In this document: piece after piece, positions 40,404 through 50,404 of the stretch
How positions within the stretch are numbered: the stretch's first letter is position 1
Layout of the letters: every line of letters starts with the position of its first letter
The notes under the pieces: model-generated
Database searches by the model: none
What the model saw: only the letters and a program-made list of their open reading frames with translations
What the model was told of the DNA's origin: nothing
Source of the DNA: CAZTDU01 sp050248795
Lineage (GTDB): Bacteria; Pseudomonadota; Gammaproteobacteria; Burkholderiales; SG8-39
Length of the DNA stretch: 64,000 nt
Assembly: GCA_050248795.1 (NCBI GenBank)
Contig: JBFWRS010000004.1
Span: 1-64,000, forward strand
Direction: 5' to 3'
Translations under genes and position numbers: made by a program

Positions 40404-40444
40404 GTGCGCATTATAGGGATCGCGGGGGAGGCCGGCGCCGACTT

Positions 40445-40485
40445 CTGATCCAGGTCAAGGGTGGCGCGCAGGACGCGGCTATAAG
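40445..40485 (+). promoter_or_regulatory. FNR/Anr-type box and -10 element
   Basis: CTGATCCAGGTCAA (40445-40458) matches TTGAT-N4-ATCAA at 8 of 10 positions, and TATAAG (40480-40485) is a good -10. With a start near 40492 the box is centred at about -40.5 to -41.5, the normal class II activator position for FNR. It precedes the nitroreductase-like gene. Confidence 0.55.
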
Positions 40486-40529
40486 GAATGCATGGGGCGG
40501 CAGGCGCCGCCGATCTGGAAGGATCCGCA

Positions 40530-41561
40530 ATGCCCGAGAAACACATCGAGGAACTGAAGCACCCGCCGATGAGCGATGGCTGGTACGTCAGCGACGCGCC
40601 GCTGCCGGCCGACCCGCTGGAGCGCCTGCTGTACTACGCGCGCCTGGCACCGTCGAGCCACAACTCGCAGCCTTGGAAGTTCGTCATCGGCAAGGGAGAG
40701 ATCGATGTTTTCGCCGACCTCGACCGCTGGCTGCGCGTCGCCGACCCCGTTCGCCGAGAACTTCACGCGTCGCTGGGCTGCGCGATCGAATCGATCCGCA
40801 TCGCGGCTGACTATGCCGGCTTCGGTTCCAGTGTCGCCTACTTCCCCATCGCGCACGACGACACGCTGGTCGCGCGCATCCGCATTGCGCTGCAGGGACC
40901 GAAGCGGAACTTTCCCGCCGCGGCGCTGCTGGAGCACATGATCCGGCGCCGCACCAGCCACCGCGCGTTCGAGCGCGAGCGCGCGGTGCCTGACGAAGTA
41001 CGCAAGGCGATCTACCAGTCCTTCGAGGTCGAAGACGTGTCGCTGCACTTCCTGCAGGAATGGACGCTGCGCCTCGCGCTCGCCGAGCTGGAGAAGGCGG
41101 CCGACACGCGCCTGTTCGCGAACCCCGCATATCGCGAGGAACTCGGCCACTGGGTGGGCGAGGGGCTGCTGGGGACGACCTGGCTGGTGTCCAAGCTCGG
41201 CCAGTTTGCCGTCGGCCACCTGCCGGTTGCCGAGCGGGTGGCAAGCGAGGACGCGGCGCGGCTGGCGAGCGCGCCGCTGATCGGACTGCTGAGTACGCGC
41301 CGCGACCGGCCGATCGATGCAGTGCGCTCGGGCGAGGCCTACATGCGCATCGCGTTGATGGCTGAATCCCGGGGCGTGCGCATGCAGCCGGTCAGCCAGA
41401 TCCTTGAAGTCCCGGAAACGCGTGCACAGCTGACCCGGCTGTTCGATCTGGGCGACCGCGTCGCCCAGCACCTGTTCAGGATCGGCTACGCCGCGGCGGA
41501 AACCGGACCGCAGCGCAGGCGCCCGCTTGCCGACATGGTGATCCGCGGCGAGGCGCCCTGA
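40530..41561 (+). CDS. Nitroreductase-family (Acg-like) FMN oxidoreductase
   Basis: A 343-residue protein starting at ATG 40530 (MPEKHIEELKHPP), with GGAAGGA just upstream; an earlier ATG at 40488 is less likely. The N-terminal YARLAPSSHNSQPWKF is the FMN-binding start of nitroreductases, and RRRTSHRAFER near residue 150 the second signature. The protein is longer than simple nitroreductases and resembles the duplicated-fold Acg group, proposed to store flavin or act in anaerobic or nitrosative stress. The FNR-type promoter agrees with oxygen-limitation control. Confidence 0.85.
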   Translation: MPEKHIEELKHPPMSDGWYVSDAPLPADPLERLLYYARLAPSSHNSQPWKFVIGKGEIDVFADLDRWLRVADPVRRELHASLGCAIESIRIAADYAGFGSSVAYFPIAHDDTLVARIRIALQGPKRNFPAAALLEHMIRRRTSHRAFERERAVPDEVRKAIYQSFEVEDVSLHFLQEWTLRLALAELEKAADTRLFANPAYREELGHWVGEGLLGTTWLVSKLGQFAVGHLPVAERVASEDAARLASAPLIGLLSTRRDRPIDAVRSGEAYMRIALMAESRGVRMQPVSQILEVPETRAQLTRLFDLGDRVAQHLFRIGYAAAETGPQRRRPLADMVIRGEAP

Positions 41562-41576
41562 GCGGGCGCCTCGGGA

Positions 41577-41852
41577 TCAGCGCCTGCGGAACTGGAAGTT
41601 CTTGCGCGGGCCGGGCGTCGCCGCCGGACGCTCGTCCTTGTGGCGGAAGTTAATGCGGGCCTTGGTGAGGTCGTAGGGCGACATTTCCAGCGTCACGCGG
41701 TCGCCGGCGAGTATGCGGATGCGGTTCTTGCGTACCTTGCCGGACGCATAGGCGAGCACCTGCGCGCCGTTGGCAAGGGTGACGCGGAACTGCGTGTTCG
41801 GGAGCACCTCCTCGACCACGCCGTCCATTTCGATCAGTTCTTCCTTCGCCAT
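41577..41852 (-). CDS. infA: Translation initiation factor IF-1, extended second copy
   Basis: A 91-residue S1-fold protein: KEELIEMDGVVEEVLPNTQF, then RVTLANGAQVLAYASGKVRK, then NRIRILAGDRVTLEMSPYDL, which are the IF-1 core (normal length 72). The C-terminal 19 residues (DERPAATPGPRKNFQFRRR) are an extension not present in standard IF-1. Betaproteobacteria often carry one infA in the ribosomal protein operon and a second such copy next to an RNA helicase, linked to cold adaptation. It follows the helicase gene by 10 bases and shares its transcript. Confidence 0.95.
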   Translation of the reverse strand: MAKEELIEMDGVVEEVLPNTQFRVTLANGAQVLAYASGKVRKNRIRILAGDRVTLEMSPYDLTKARINFRHKDERPAATPGPRKNFQFRRR

Positions 41853-41862
41853 GCAAGCGTCC

Positions 41863-42996
<1,134 letters not shown>

Positions 42997-43153
42997 GCAG
43001 TTCTCCTGAAAAATCGGCCTGGGAAGACAACTTCCGACCGGTTCAGGCAGACAGGTTCTAGGCTGGGTGATTCGACGATCCTGAATGGACCGTGAAACGA
43101 CTGAGACGCTAACCGGATGACGCGAAACAGAAACCTTGCCGCGCATTGTAGCA
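42997..43153 (-). promoter_or_regulatory. Extended -10 promoter and long leader of rhlE-infA
   Basis: On the minus strand TGC-TACAAT (43153-43145) is a textbook extended -10. Transcription from about 43138 would give a 5' leader of about 140 bases before the TTG start, comparable with cold-shock mRNAs. No riboswitch fold was recognised. The + strand has a separate TACAAT (43174-43179) for the molybdenum hydroxylase operon. Confidence 0.5.
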
Positions 43154-43202
43154 GAAGCGGTATCTTCCGTCCGTACAATCCGTACGCTGGTCCATACATC
43201 TG

Positions 43203-46145
43203 ATGTCAGCCGCAGGAACCTACCTTGGCACGGCCGTGCAGCGACTCGAGGACGAGGCGCTGCTGCGCGGCCGCGGGCGTTACGCGGACGACCTCGGTGC
43301 AAAGCCCGGCACGCTGGAGGCCGCGGTCGTGCGCTCGCCGCAGGCGCACGCGAAGCTGATCGGCGTCGACGCAGCGGCGGCGGCGCGCATGCCCGGCGTG
43401 CGCGCGGTGCTGACCGGCGAGGACGTCAGGCAGTGGGCGGCGCCGTTCGTCGTCGGCGTCAAGCAGCGCATGGAGCACTGGTGCCTGGCGGTCGATCGCG
43501 TGCGCTACGTCGGCGAGCCGGTGGCGGTTGTGGTGGCGGAGACTCGTGCGCTCGCCGAGGATGCGGCCGACGCGGTGAGCGTCGCCTACGAGCCGTTGCC
43601 CTGCGCGGTGTCGATAGACGACGCGGTGCGCGAGGGTGCGCCGCTGTTGCAGCCGGCGGTCGGCAGCAACGTCGTCAGCGACAGGACATTCCGTTATGGC
43701 GACCCGGACGCGGCGTTCGCGGCCGCGGCGCACCGCGTCAAGGTCACGGTGCGCTATCCGCGCAATTCCTGCACGCCGATCGAGTGCGGTGTCGTGCTGG
43801 CCGAGCACCTGCCGGGCAACGAGGGCTACGAGGTGCTGTCGAACTTCATGGGGCCGTTCTCGCTGCACGCGGTGATGGCACTGGCGCTGAAGGTGCCGGG
43901 CTCGCGCCTGCGCCTGAAGTCGCCGCGCGATTCCGGCGGCAGCTTCGGCGTGAAGCAGGCGCTGTTCACCTCCATCGTGCTGATGTGCCTCGCGTCGCGC
44001 AAGGCGGGCGCGCCGGTGAAATGGGTCGAGGACAGGCTCGAACACCTGAGCGCGGCGACCTCGGCGACCGGCAGGCTGGCGACGCTGGAGGCGGCGATCG
44101 GCGCGGACGGCCGCATCGGCGCACTCGCCTGGGACCAGCTCGACGATGTCGGCGGCTACCTGCGCGCGCCCGAGCCTGCGACCTTCTATCGCATGCACGG
44201 CTGCCTTACCGGTGCGTACGCGATCGAGCACATGTCGGTGCGCAATCGCGTTGTGCTTACCAACAAGACGCCGGCCGGCCTGGTGCGAGGATTCGGCGGC
44301 CCGCAGGTGTACTTCGCGCTCGAGCGCCTGTCGCAGCGCATCGCGGTGGAACTCGGGCTCGATCCGCTCGAGGTGTACCGGCGCAACTTCGTGCCGGCGG
44401 ATGCGTTCCCCTATCGCGCCGCGGCCGGCGCGCTGCTCGATTCCGGTGACTACGGCCGCGGGCTTGCGCTCGCGGCGGAGCGCGGCGGGCTGGCGGAACT
44501 GCTGGCGCGGCGCGACGCCGCGCGCCGGGAGGGGCGGCTGTACGGCATCGGCTACGCGGCGATCGTCGAGCCGTCGATCTCCAACATGGGCTACATCACG
44601 ACCGTGCTGACGCCGGCCGAACGCGCGAAGGCCGGGCCGAAGAATGGCGCCATTGCCACCGCGACCGTGTCGATAGACCTGCTGGGCGGGGTCAGCGCGG
44701 TGATCGCGTCGGCGCCGCAAGGGCAGGGCCACGTCACCGTGATCGCGCAGGTGCTGGCGGACGTGTTCGGCTTGCGGCCGGAGGACATCGTCGTCAACGT
44801 CGACCTGGATACGCAGAAGGACGCATGGTCGGTCGCGTCCGGCAACTATTCGAGCCGTTTCGCCGGCGCCGTGGCGGGCACCGCGCACCTCGCCGGCATG
44901 CGACTGCGCGACAAGCTTGCGCGCATCGCCGCAAAGCAGCTCGGCTGTGCGACGGACGAGGTGCGTTTTGCCGGCGGCAAGGTGCATGCACAGGGCTCCC
45001 CGGACAAGGCGCTGCCGTTCGCGCGCGTCGCCAGCAGCTCGCACTGGGCGCCGGCGCAGATGCCCGAGGGCATGGAACCGGGGCTGCGCGAAACCGTGTT
45101 CTGGACGCCGCCGCAGCTCGAGGCACCGGGCGAGGACGAGCGCATCAACACCTCGGCGGCCTACGGCTTCGTCTTCGATGTCTGCGCGGTGGAAGTCGAC
45201 CGCAGCACCGGGCGCGTGCGCATCGACCGCTACGTCACCTGCCACGATGCCGGCCGGATCCTCAATCCGGGCTGCGCCGATGGCCAGATCCGCGGCGGCT
45301 TCGCGCAGGCTGTGGGTGCCGCGCTGATGGAATCCTTCGACTACGGGCCTGACGGCAGCTTCCGCTCCGGCACCTTCGCCGACTACCTGGTGCCGACCGC
45401 GTGCGAGGTGCCCGAGCCGGTGATCGTGCACATGGAGACGCCGTCGCCGTTCACGCCGCTGGGCGCCAAGGGCCTGGGCGAGGGCAACAACATGAGCACG
45501 CCGGTGGCAATCGCAAACGCGGTTGCAGACGCGCTGGGCGCGAAGGACGTGGAACTGCCGCTTACGCCTTCGCGCGTGATGGCGATGATCGGCATGGCCG
45601 ACCCGGCGCCGCGCTCGGGACTGCCGGCGCCGCGTGCCGCCGGCGGCGCTGGTTTGTCCGCGCGCGGATCGGTGGACCTGGCCGCGCCGCCGGATGCCGT
45701 GTTCCGGGTGCTGCTGGATCCGGCGGCGCTGGCGCGCGTCATACCGGGATGTGAAGCACTGGAGGCGACCGGAGACAACCGCTACCGTGCCACGGTCACG
45801 CTGGGGGTCGGCTTCGTCCGGGTGCGCTACGAAGCGCAGATCGCGCTTGCCGACATCGATGCGCCGCGCAGCCTGCGGCTCTCCGGGTCCGGCGAGTCGG
45901 CGCTGGGCAGCGCGAGCGGCAGCGGGCGCATGAATCTCGAGCCGCACGGCAGCGGTTCGCGCCTTGCCTACGAGTACGAAACGCAGGTGGGCGGCAAAGT
46001 GGCGGCGATCGGTGCGCGCATGCTAGAAGGGGCGTCCAAGGTGGTGCTGAAGGAACTGTTCGCGCGGCTGGACCGCGAGGCGGGCGGCGGCGCGCCAGCC
46101 GGGTTCCTGCAGCGCCTGCTCGCCTGGCTGGGGCTGGCGAAATGA
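43203..46145 (+). CDS. Molybdenum hydroxylase large subunit fused to a CoxG domain (HmfA-like)
   Basis: A 980-residue protein. Residues about 1-800 are a xanthine-dehydrogenase-family molybdopterin subunit: GRGRYADDL start, a substrate-site GLVRGFGGPQVYFALERL near residue 362, and GAKGLGEGNN near residue 756 with the catalytic Glu. The AYRCSFR loop of CO dehydrogenase is absent, so CO is not the substrate. Residues about 815-980 are an SRPBCC/CoxG domain (ARGSVDLAAPPDAVFRVLLD, RVIPGCEALE, GGKVAAIGARMLEGA), normally a separate membrane-recruiting protein. First of a tightly coupled operon of seven genes; the context suggests 2-furoyl-CoA dehydrogenase. Next gene overlaps by 4. Confidence 0.88.
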   Translation: MSAAGTYLGTAVQRLEDEALLRGRGRYADDLGAKPGTLEAAVVRSPQAHAKLIGVDAAAAARMPGVRAVLTGEDVRQWAAPFVVGVKQRMEHWCLAVDRVRYVGEPVAVVVAETRALAEDAADAVSVAYEPLPCAVSIDDAVREGAPLLQPAVGSNVVSDRTFRYGDPDAAFAAAAHRVKVTVRYPRNSCTPIECGVVLAEHLPGNEGYEVLSNFMGPFSLHAVMALALKVPGSRLRLKSPRDSGGSFGVKQALFTSIVLMCLASRKAGAPVKWVEDRLEHLSAATSATGRLATLEAAIGADGRIGALAWDQLDDVGGYLRAPEPATFYRMHGCLTGAYAIEHMSVRNRVVLTNKTPAGLVRGFGGPQVYFALERLSQRIAVELGLDPLEVYRRNFVPADAFPYRAAAGALLDSGDYGRGLALAAERGGLAELLARRDAARREGRLYGIGYAAIVEPSISNMGYITTVLTPAERAKAGPKNGAIATATVSIDLLGGVSAVIASAPQGQGHVTVIAQVLADVFGLRPEDIVVNVDLDTQKDAWSVASGNYSSRFAGAVAGTAHLAGMRLRDKLARIAAKQLGCATDEVRFAGGKVHAQGSPDKALPFARVASSSHWAPAQMPEGMEPGLRETVFWTPPQLEAPGEDERINTSAAYGFVFDVCAVEVDRSTGRVRIDRYVTCHDAGRILNPGCADGQIRGGFAQAVGAALMESFDYGPDGSFRSGTFADYLVPTACEVPEPVIVHMETPSPFTPLGAKGLGEGNNMSTPVAIANAVADALGAKDVELPLTPSRVMAMIGMADPAPRSGLPAPRAAGGAGLSARGSVDLAAPPDAVFRVLLDPAALARVIPGCEALEATGDNRYRATVTLGVGFVRVRYEAQIALADIDAPRSLRLSGSGESALGSASGSGRMNLEPHGSGSRLAYEYETQVGGKVAAIGARMLEGASKVVLKELFARLDREAGGGAPAGFLQRLLAWLGLAK

Positions 46146-46960
46146 AGCCGGCCGCGTTCGACTACGCGCGCTGCGACAGTGCGGACGAAGCGGTGCAGCT
46201 GCTCGGCGAACTGGGCGGGGAGGCCCGCGTGCTGGCGGGCGGGCAGACGCTGCTCGCCGCGATGAACATGCGGCTTGCACAGCCGCGCCTGCTGGCCGAC
46301 ATTTCGCGCTGCACGGACCTCGCTGGCATGCGCGTCGCCGGCGGCATGCTGGAAGTCGGCGCCGCGGTGACGCAGGCCGGGCTCGAGCGCCGCGCGGGGC
46401 TGGCGGCGGAAGTGCCGCTGCTGGCGCAGGCGATCCCGCACATCTCGCACCTCCAGGTACGCAGCCGCGGCACGGTCTGCGGCTCGATCGCGCACGCGGA
46501 CCCCAGCGCAGAGCTGCCGCTGGTGCTCGCGGCACTGGGCGGGCAGGTGGTGCTGCGCTCGCGGCGCGGGCGGCGCGAGCTCGCGGCGCAGGATTTCTTT
46601 CGCGGCATGCTGCAGACGGCGCGCGAAGCGGACGAGCTCGTCGAGGCGGTGCGATTTCCGCTCGCCGCGGCGGGTGAGAAGTACGCGTTCGCGGAGTTCG
46701 CCGAGCGACACGGCGACTTCGCTCTTGCCGCGGTGGCGGTCGTGGTGGCCGGTGACGGCATCCGTTTCGCTGTCGGCGGCGTCGCCGACCGGCCGCGCGT
46801 GGCATTCTGGCCGGCCATGCGCGCAGACGACATGGAGGCCGCGATCAACGACTTTGCCTGGGAACTCGAGGCCGAGGACGACGCGCACGCCAGCGCGCAG
46901 TATCGGCGGCATCTGGTACGCACGCTGGGACGGCGCGCGCTGGAGGCTTGCGGGGCATGA
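46142..46960 (+). CDS. Molybdenum hydroxylase FAD subunit (CoxM/HmfB-like)
   Basis: A 272-residue medium subunit with the PCMH FAD-binding fold. FAD loops ARVLAGGQTLLAAMNMRL near residue 29 and RSRGTVCGSIAHADPSAELP near residue 108 are typical of CoxM/XdhB. The four-cysteine insertion that marks 4-hydroxybenzoyl-CoA reductase beta subunits (extra [4Fe-4S]) is missing, which argues against that enzyme. Start ATG 46142 overlaps the large-subunit stop; its end overlaps the small-subunit gene by four bases. It passes electrons from the [2Fe-2S] subunit to an acceptor. Confidence 0.9.
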   Translation: MKPAAFDYARCDSADEAVQLLGELGGEARVLAGGQTLLAAMNMRLAQPRLLADISRCTDLAGMRVAGGMLEVGAAVTQAGLERRAGLAAEVPLLAQAIPHISHLQVRSRGTVCGSIAHADPSAELPLVLAALGGQVVLRSRRGRRELAAQDFFRGMLQTAREADELVEAVRFPLAAAGEKYAFAEFAERHGDFALAAVAVVVAGDGIRFAVGGVADRPRVAFWPAMRADDMEAAINDFAWELEAEDDAHASAQYRRHLVRTLGRRALEACGA

Positions 46961-47460
46961 GGCGCCTTGGGCGCGACACGCGCGAGCGGATCACGCTCGA
47001 GCTGAACGGCGACACCCGCTCGGGGGATTGCGAGCCGCGCACGCTGCTGTCCGACTTCCTGCGCCACGAACTCGGTGCCACCGGCACGCACGTGGGTTGC
47101 GAGCACGGTGTCTGCGGCGCCTGCACGGTGCGGGTCGATGGCGTGCTGGCGCGCGCCTGCCTGATGCTGGCGGTGCAGGCCGAGGGGCGCCGGATCGACA
47201 CCGTCGAGGGCCTCGCGGGCGCGGACGCGATGAACGACCTGCAGGAGGCGTTCAGGCGGCACCACGCGCTGCAGTGCGGCTACTGCACGCCGGGGATACT
47301 GATGTCTTGCAGCGCGTTCCTCGAGGCGAATCCCGCGCCGGACGAGCGCCAGGTGCGCGAGATGCTGTCCGGTCACCTGTGCCGCTGCACCGGCTACACC
47401 GGCATCGTCAACGCCGTGCTCGAGGTCGCCGCCGCGCGCGCGAAGGCCACCCATGCTTGA
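46957..47460 (+). CDS. Molybdenum hydroxylase [2Fe-2S] subunit (CoxS/HmfC-like)
   Basis: A 167-residue small subunit carrying two [2Fe-2S] clusters: a plant-ferredoxin-type domain with GCEHGVCGACTVRVDG and an upstream Cys ligand region, and a helical domain with CGYCTPGILMS and CRCTGYTGIV. Length fits the family (about 155-170). Start ATG 46957 (ATGA with the previous stop); its end overlaps the ligase gene by 8 bases. It links the molybdenum centre to FAD. Confidence 0.94.
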   Translation: MRRLGRDTRERITLELNGDTRSGDCEPRTLLSDFLRHELGATGTHVGCEHGVCGACTVRVDGVLARACLMLAVQAEGRRIDTVEGLAGADAMNDLQEAFRRHHALQCGYCTPGILMSCSAFLEANPAPDERQVREMLSGHLCRCTGYTGIVNAVLEVAAARAKATHA

Positions 47461-48973
47461 CCTGGGTCGGACCTTCCTGCAGAGCGTCGAGCGCTCGCCG
47501 CGCGCGCTGGCACTGGTCGACGGCGCGACCAGGCTGTCGTACCAGCAATGGTATGAGCGCATACGACAGGCTGCCGGCGGTCTGGCGGCGCTGGGCATCG
47601 TCCGCGGGGTCCACGTGGTCGTGGTGCTGCAGAACCGCTGGGAGATGGCGACGCTGCACTGGGCCTGCCAGCTGCTCGGCGCCATCGTCACGCCGCTGAA
47701 CTGGCGCGCGAAGGCCGACGAACTCGAATACTGCGTGCTGGACGCGCAGGCAAAGGCCGTGGTGTTCGAGCCTGCAAGCGCCGAGGCGGTGGCGGCTTGC
47801 GCACTTGCGCGCGGCCTGCCGCGAGTCGCGGTGGGCGGCGCACAGGGCGGTACGCTGGATTTCGCATCGCTGCTGCAATCCGCGGCGCCGCTCGATCCAC
47901 GCGCCACGCCGGAAGACCATTCGGTGATGCTCTATACCTCGGGCACCACGGGCAGGCCGAAGGGCGTGCCGCGGCGGCAACACGCCGAGCGCCTTGCCGC
48001 GCTCGCGCATGCGGCGCAGAACCTTTACCGCAACGGCGAGTGCTCGCTGGGCGTGATGCCGATGTACCACACCATGGGCGTGCGCTCGCTGCTTTCGTCG
48101 GCGCTGGTGGATGGCACGTTCGTCTGCATGCCCCGCTTCGATGCCGGCCTCGCCCTGCGCGCCATCGCCTCAGAGCGCGTCAGCAGCCTGTTCCTGGTGC
48201 CGACGCTGTATCATGACCTGCTGGCGCATCCGGAGTTCGCGCGCACCGACGTGACGAGCGTCACCAAGCTCGGCTTCGCCGGCGCGCCGATGCCGGACGC
48301 GCTGGTGCATCGCCTGGTAAAGGCGTTCAAGCCGCAGCTCTTCGTCAACCATTACGGCTCCTCGGAGATCTACACCTTCACCATCGACCAGGACGCGGCG
48401 CGCAAACCTGGCAGCGCGGGCCGCGCCGGCATCAACTCGCGCATCCGCGTGGTGGCGCTGGACGCCACCAGCGCGGACGCGGTGCTGCCCGCCGGTGCGG
48501 AAGGTCAGATCATCGCCGACCTCGCCACCGGCGAGGCCTTCGAGGGCTACTGGAATCGCCCGGACGCGGATGCCAAGGCGCTGCGCGGCGGCTGGTACTT
48601 CACCGGCGACACCGGTTATTTCGACGCCGACGGCGACCTTTTCGTTACCGGCCGCGTGGACGACATGATCATCTCCGGCGGCGAGAACATCTCGCCGGTG
48701 GACATCGAATCGGTGCTGTCGCTGCATCCCGGCGTGGACGAGGTCTCGGTGGTCGGACTGAAGGACGATCGCTGGGGGCAGAAGGTGGTGGCATTCGTCA
48801 AGCGCAGGGACGCAGGCGTCGACGCCGCCGCGCTGGATGCGCACTGCAGGACGTCCGAACTGCCGAACTTCAAGCGCCCGCGCGAGTACGTATTCGTGCG
48901 CGCGATCCCGAAATCGCCGGTGGGCAAGATCCTGCGGCGCAAACTTTCCTCCGGGGAGTACGAGAGCGAATGA
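47453..48973 (+). CDS. Acyl-CoA ligase, adenylate-forming (HmfD-like)
   Basis: A 506-residue AMP-forming acyl-CoA synthetase. Adenylate-binding loop MLYTSGTTGRPKGVPRR is near residue 158, HYGSSEIYTF near residue 300, GGWYFTGDTGYFDADGDLFV near residue 380, and the catalytic Lys in SPVGKILRRKL near residue 496. Sequence around the acid site resembles benzoate/chlorobenzoate/furoate ligases rather than long-chain enzymes. In the operon context a 2-furoyl-CoA synthetase is most likely, but benzoate-type acids cannot be excluded. Overlaps the UbiD gene by 4 bases. Confidence 0.88.
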   Translation: MLDLGRTFLQSVERSPRALALVDGATRLSYQQWYERIRQAAGGLAALGIVRGVHVVVVLQNRWEMATLHWACQLLGAIVTPLNWRAKADELEYCVLDAQAKAVVFEPASAEAVAACALARGLPRVAVGGAQGGTLDFASLLQSAAPLDPRATPEDHSVMLYTSGTTGRPKGVPRRQHAERLAALAHAAQNLYRNGECSLGVMPMYHTMGVRSLLSSALVDGTFVCMPRFDAGLALRAIASERVSSLFLVPTLYHDLLAHPEFARTDVTSVTKLGFAGAPMPDALVHRLVKAFKPQLFVNHYGSSEIYTFTIDQDAARKPGSAGRAGINSRIRVVALDATSADAVLPAGAEGQIIADLATGEAFEGYWNRPDADAKALRGGWYFTGDTGYFDADGDLFVTGRVDDMIISGGENISPVDIESVLSLHPGVDEVSVVGLKDDRWGQKVVAFVKRRDAGVDAAALDAHCRTSELPNFKRPREYVFVRAIPKSPVGKILRRKLSSGEYESE

Positions 48974-50391
48974 ATCCCTACAGCCTGCGCAGCTGGCTGC
49001 GGCACCTTGCCGCCACCGGGCGCCTCGCGGTGATACGCGAGGGCGTGCCGCTGGTGCATGAACTCGCCGCGATCGCGAAGAAGCTGGACGGGCGCCAGGC
49101 GACGCTGTTTCCGCGGCCCGGCGGCCATGCGGTGCCGGTGGTGTCCGGACTGGTGTCGCGGCGCGGCTGGATCGCCGAGGCGATGGGCGTGCCCGAAGAC
49201 CAGTTGCTGCAGCGCTATCGCGCCGCCAGCGAGGCACCGCTGCCGTGGCAGGAGGTGCCGCGCGAGCGCGCGCGCTGCCAGCAGCAGGTGCACCGTGACG
49301 CCGACCCGCGGCTGCTGTTCCCGATCCCCACGCACAGCGAGCACGACAGCGGCCCGTACATCAGTGCCGGGCTGGTGATCGCGCGCAATCCCGGGACCGG
49401 CGTACAGAACGTCTCCATCAACCGCGTGCAGGTGGACAACGCGAAGCGCATGGGCGTGCTGATCCTGCCGCGCCACCTGCATGCCTACTACCAGGCCGCC
49501 GAGGCGATGGGCCAGCCGCTGCCGGTCGCGGTGGTGATCGGTGTCGACCCGCTGACGCTGCTGTCATCGCAGGCGATCGCGCCGCTGGACCACGACGAGC
49601 TGGAGATCGCCGGTGCGCTGCGCGGCGCGCCGCTGGAGGTCGTGAAGTGCGTCACCAGCGAAGTGCGCGTGCCGGCGGACGCCGAGATCGTCATCGAGGG
49701 CAGGTTGCTGCCCGGCGTGCGCGCGCCCGAGGGGCCGTTCGGCGAGTTCCCGCGCTACTACAGCGCGCGGGACGAGCGCGAGGTGATCGAGATAGACGCC
49801 ATCACGCACCGCACTAACCCGCTGTTCCATACCATCGTGCCGGCGGAGATGGAGCACCTGCTGCTGGGCGCGATCCCGCGCGAGGCGACGCTGCTCGCCC
49901 ACCTGCAGCGCAGCTTCCCGAACGTGCTCGACGTGCACCTGCCGGTGGGCGGCACCTGCCGCTACCACCTGGTGGTGAAGATGAAGAAGCGCCGCGAGGC
50001 CGAGCCGAAGAACGTCATCATGGGCGCGTTCGGCGGCCACTTCGACCTCAAGCAGGTGATCGTCGTCGACGAGGACGTGGACATACACGACGCATCGAAG
50101 GTGGAATGGGCGGTTGCCACGCGCTTCCAGGCCGACCGCGACCTGGTCGTGGTTGCCGGCGCGCAGGGCTCGGCGCTGGATCCTTCTACCACGGTGGCGT
50201 TTGCCGGCCGTGCCATCCCGCCGCACCTGCAGGGCATCAGCGCGAAGATGGGGCTGGATGCGACGCGGCCGATGCACTACGACGCGCACGTGTACACCAC
50301 CGTGCGCATCCCGGGCGAGGAGGCGGTGGACCCGGCGGCGGTGGTCAATCCGCGCCACGGCCTTGCGCTCGACAAGCTGTTTTCCGATTGA
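48970..50391 (+). CDS. UbiD-family decarboxylase (HmfF-like)
   Basis: A 473-residue prenyl-FMN-dependent (de)carboxylase. The catalytic Arg sits in VSINRVQVDNAKRMGV near residue 160 and the two Glu residues in APEGPFGEFPRYYS near residue 255, as in UbiD and ferulate decarboxylase; the metal/prFMN-binding strand IVVDEDVDIHD follows. UbiD-family enzymes decarboxylate aromatic acids; HmfF does so for furan-2,5-dicarboxylate. No UbiX partner is in the window. The gene is embedded between the ligase and hydrolase genes. Confidence 0.9.
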   Translation: MNPYSLRSWLRHLAATGRLAVIREGVPLVHELAAIAKKLDGRQATLFPRPGGHAVPVVSGLVSRRGWIAEAMGVPEDQLLQRYRAASEAPLPWQEVPRERARCQQQVHRDADPRLLFPIPTHSEHDSGPYISAGLVIARNPGTGVQNVSINRVQVDNAKRMGVLILPRHLHAYYQAAEAMGQPLPVAVVIGVDPLTLLSSQAIAPLDHDELEIAGALRGAPLEVVKCVTSEVRVPADAEIVIEGRLLPGVRAPEGPFGEFPRYYSARDEREVIEIDAITHRTNPLFHTIVPAEMEHLLLGAIPREATLLAHLQRSFPNVLDVHLPVGGTCRYHLVVKMKKRREAEPKNVIMGAFGGHFDLKQVIVVDEDVDIHDASKVEWAVATRFQADRDLVVVAGAQGSALDPSTTVAFAGRAIPPHLQGISAKMGLDATRPMHYDAHVYTTVRIPGEEAVDPAAVVNPRHGLALDKLFSD

Positions 50392-50404
50392 ACCAGGAGC
50401 CGCC

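Noticed and set aside
43203..47460. Aerobic CO dehydrogenase (CoxMSL)
   Set aside because: The AYRCSFR active-site loop of form I is absent (here GLVRGFGGPQ), and ligase and UbiD genes follow.
43203..50391. 4-hydroxybenzoyl-CoA reductase with phenol carboxylase
   Set aside because: The FAD subunit has no four-cysteine insertion for the extra [4Fe-4S] cluster, and no phenylphosphate synthase genes are present.
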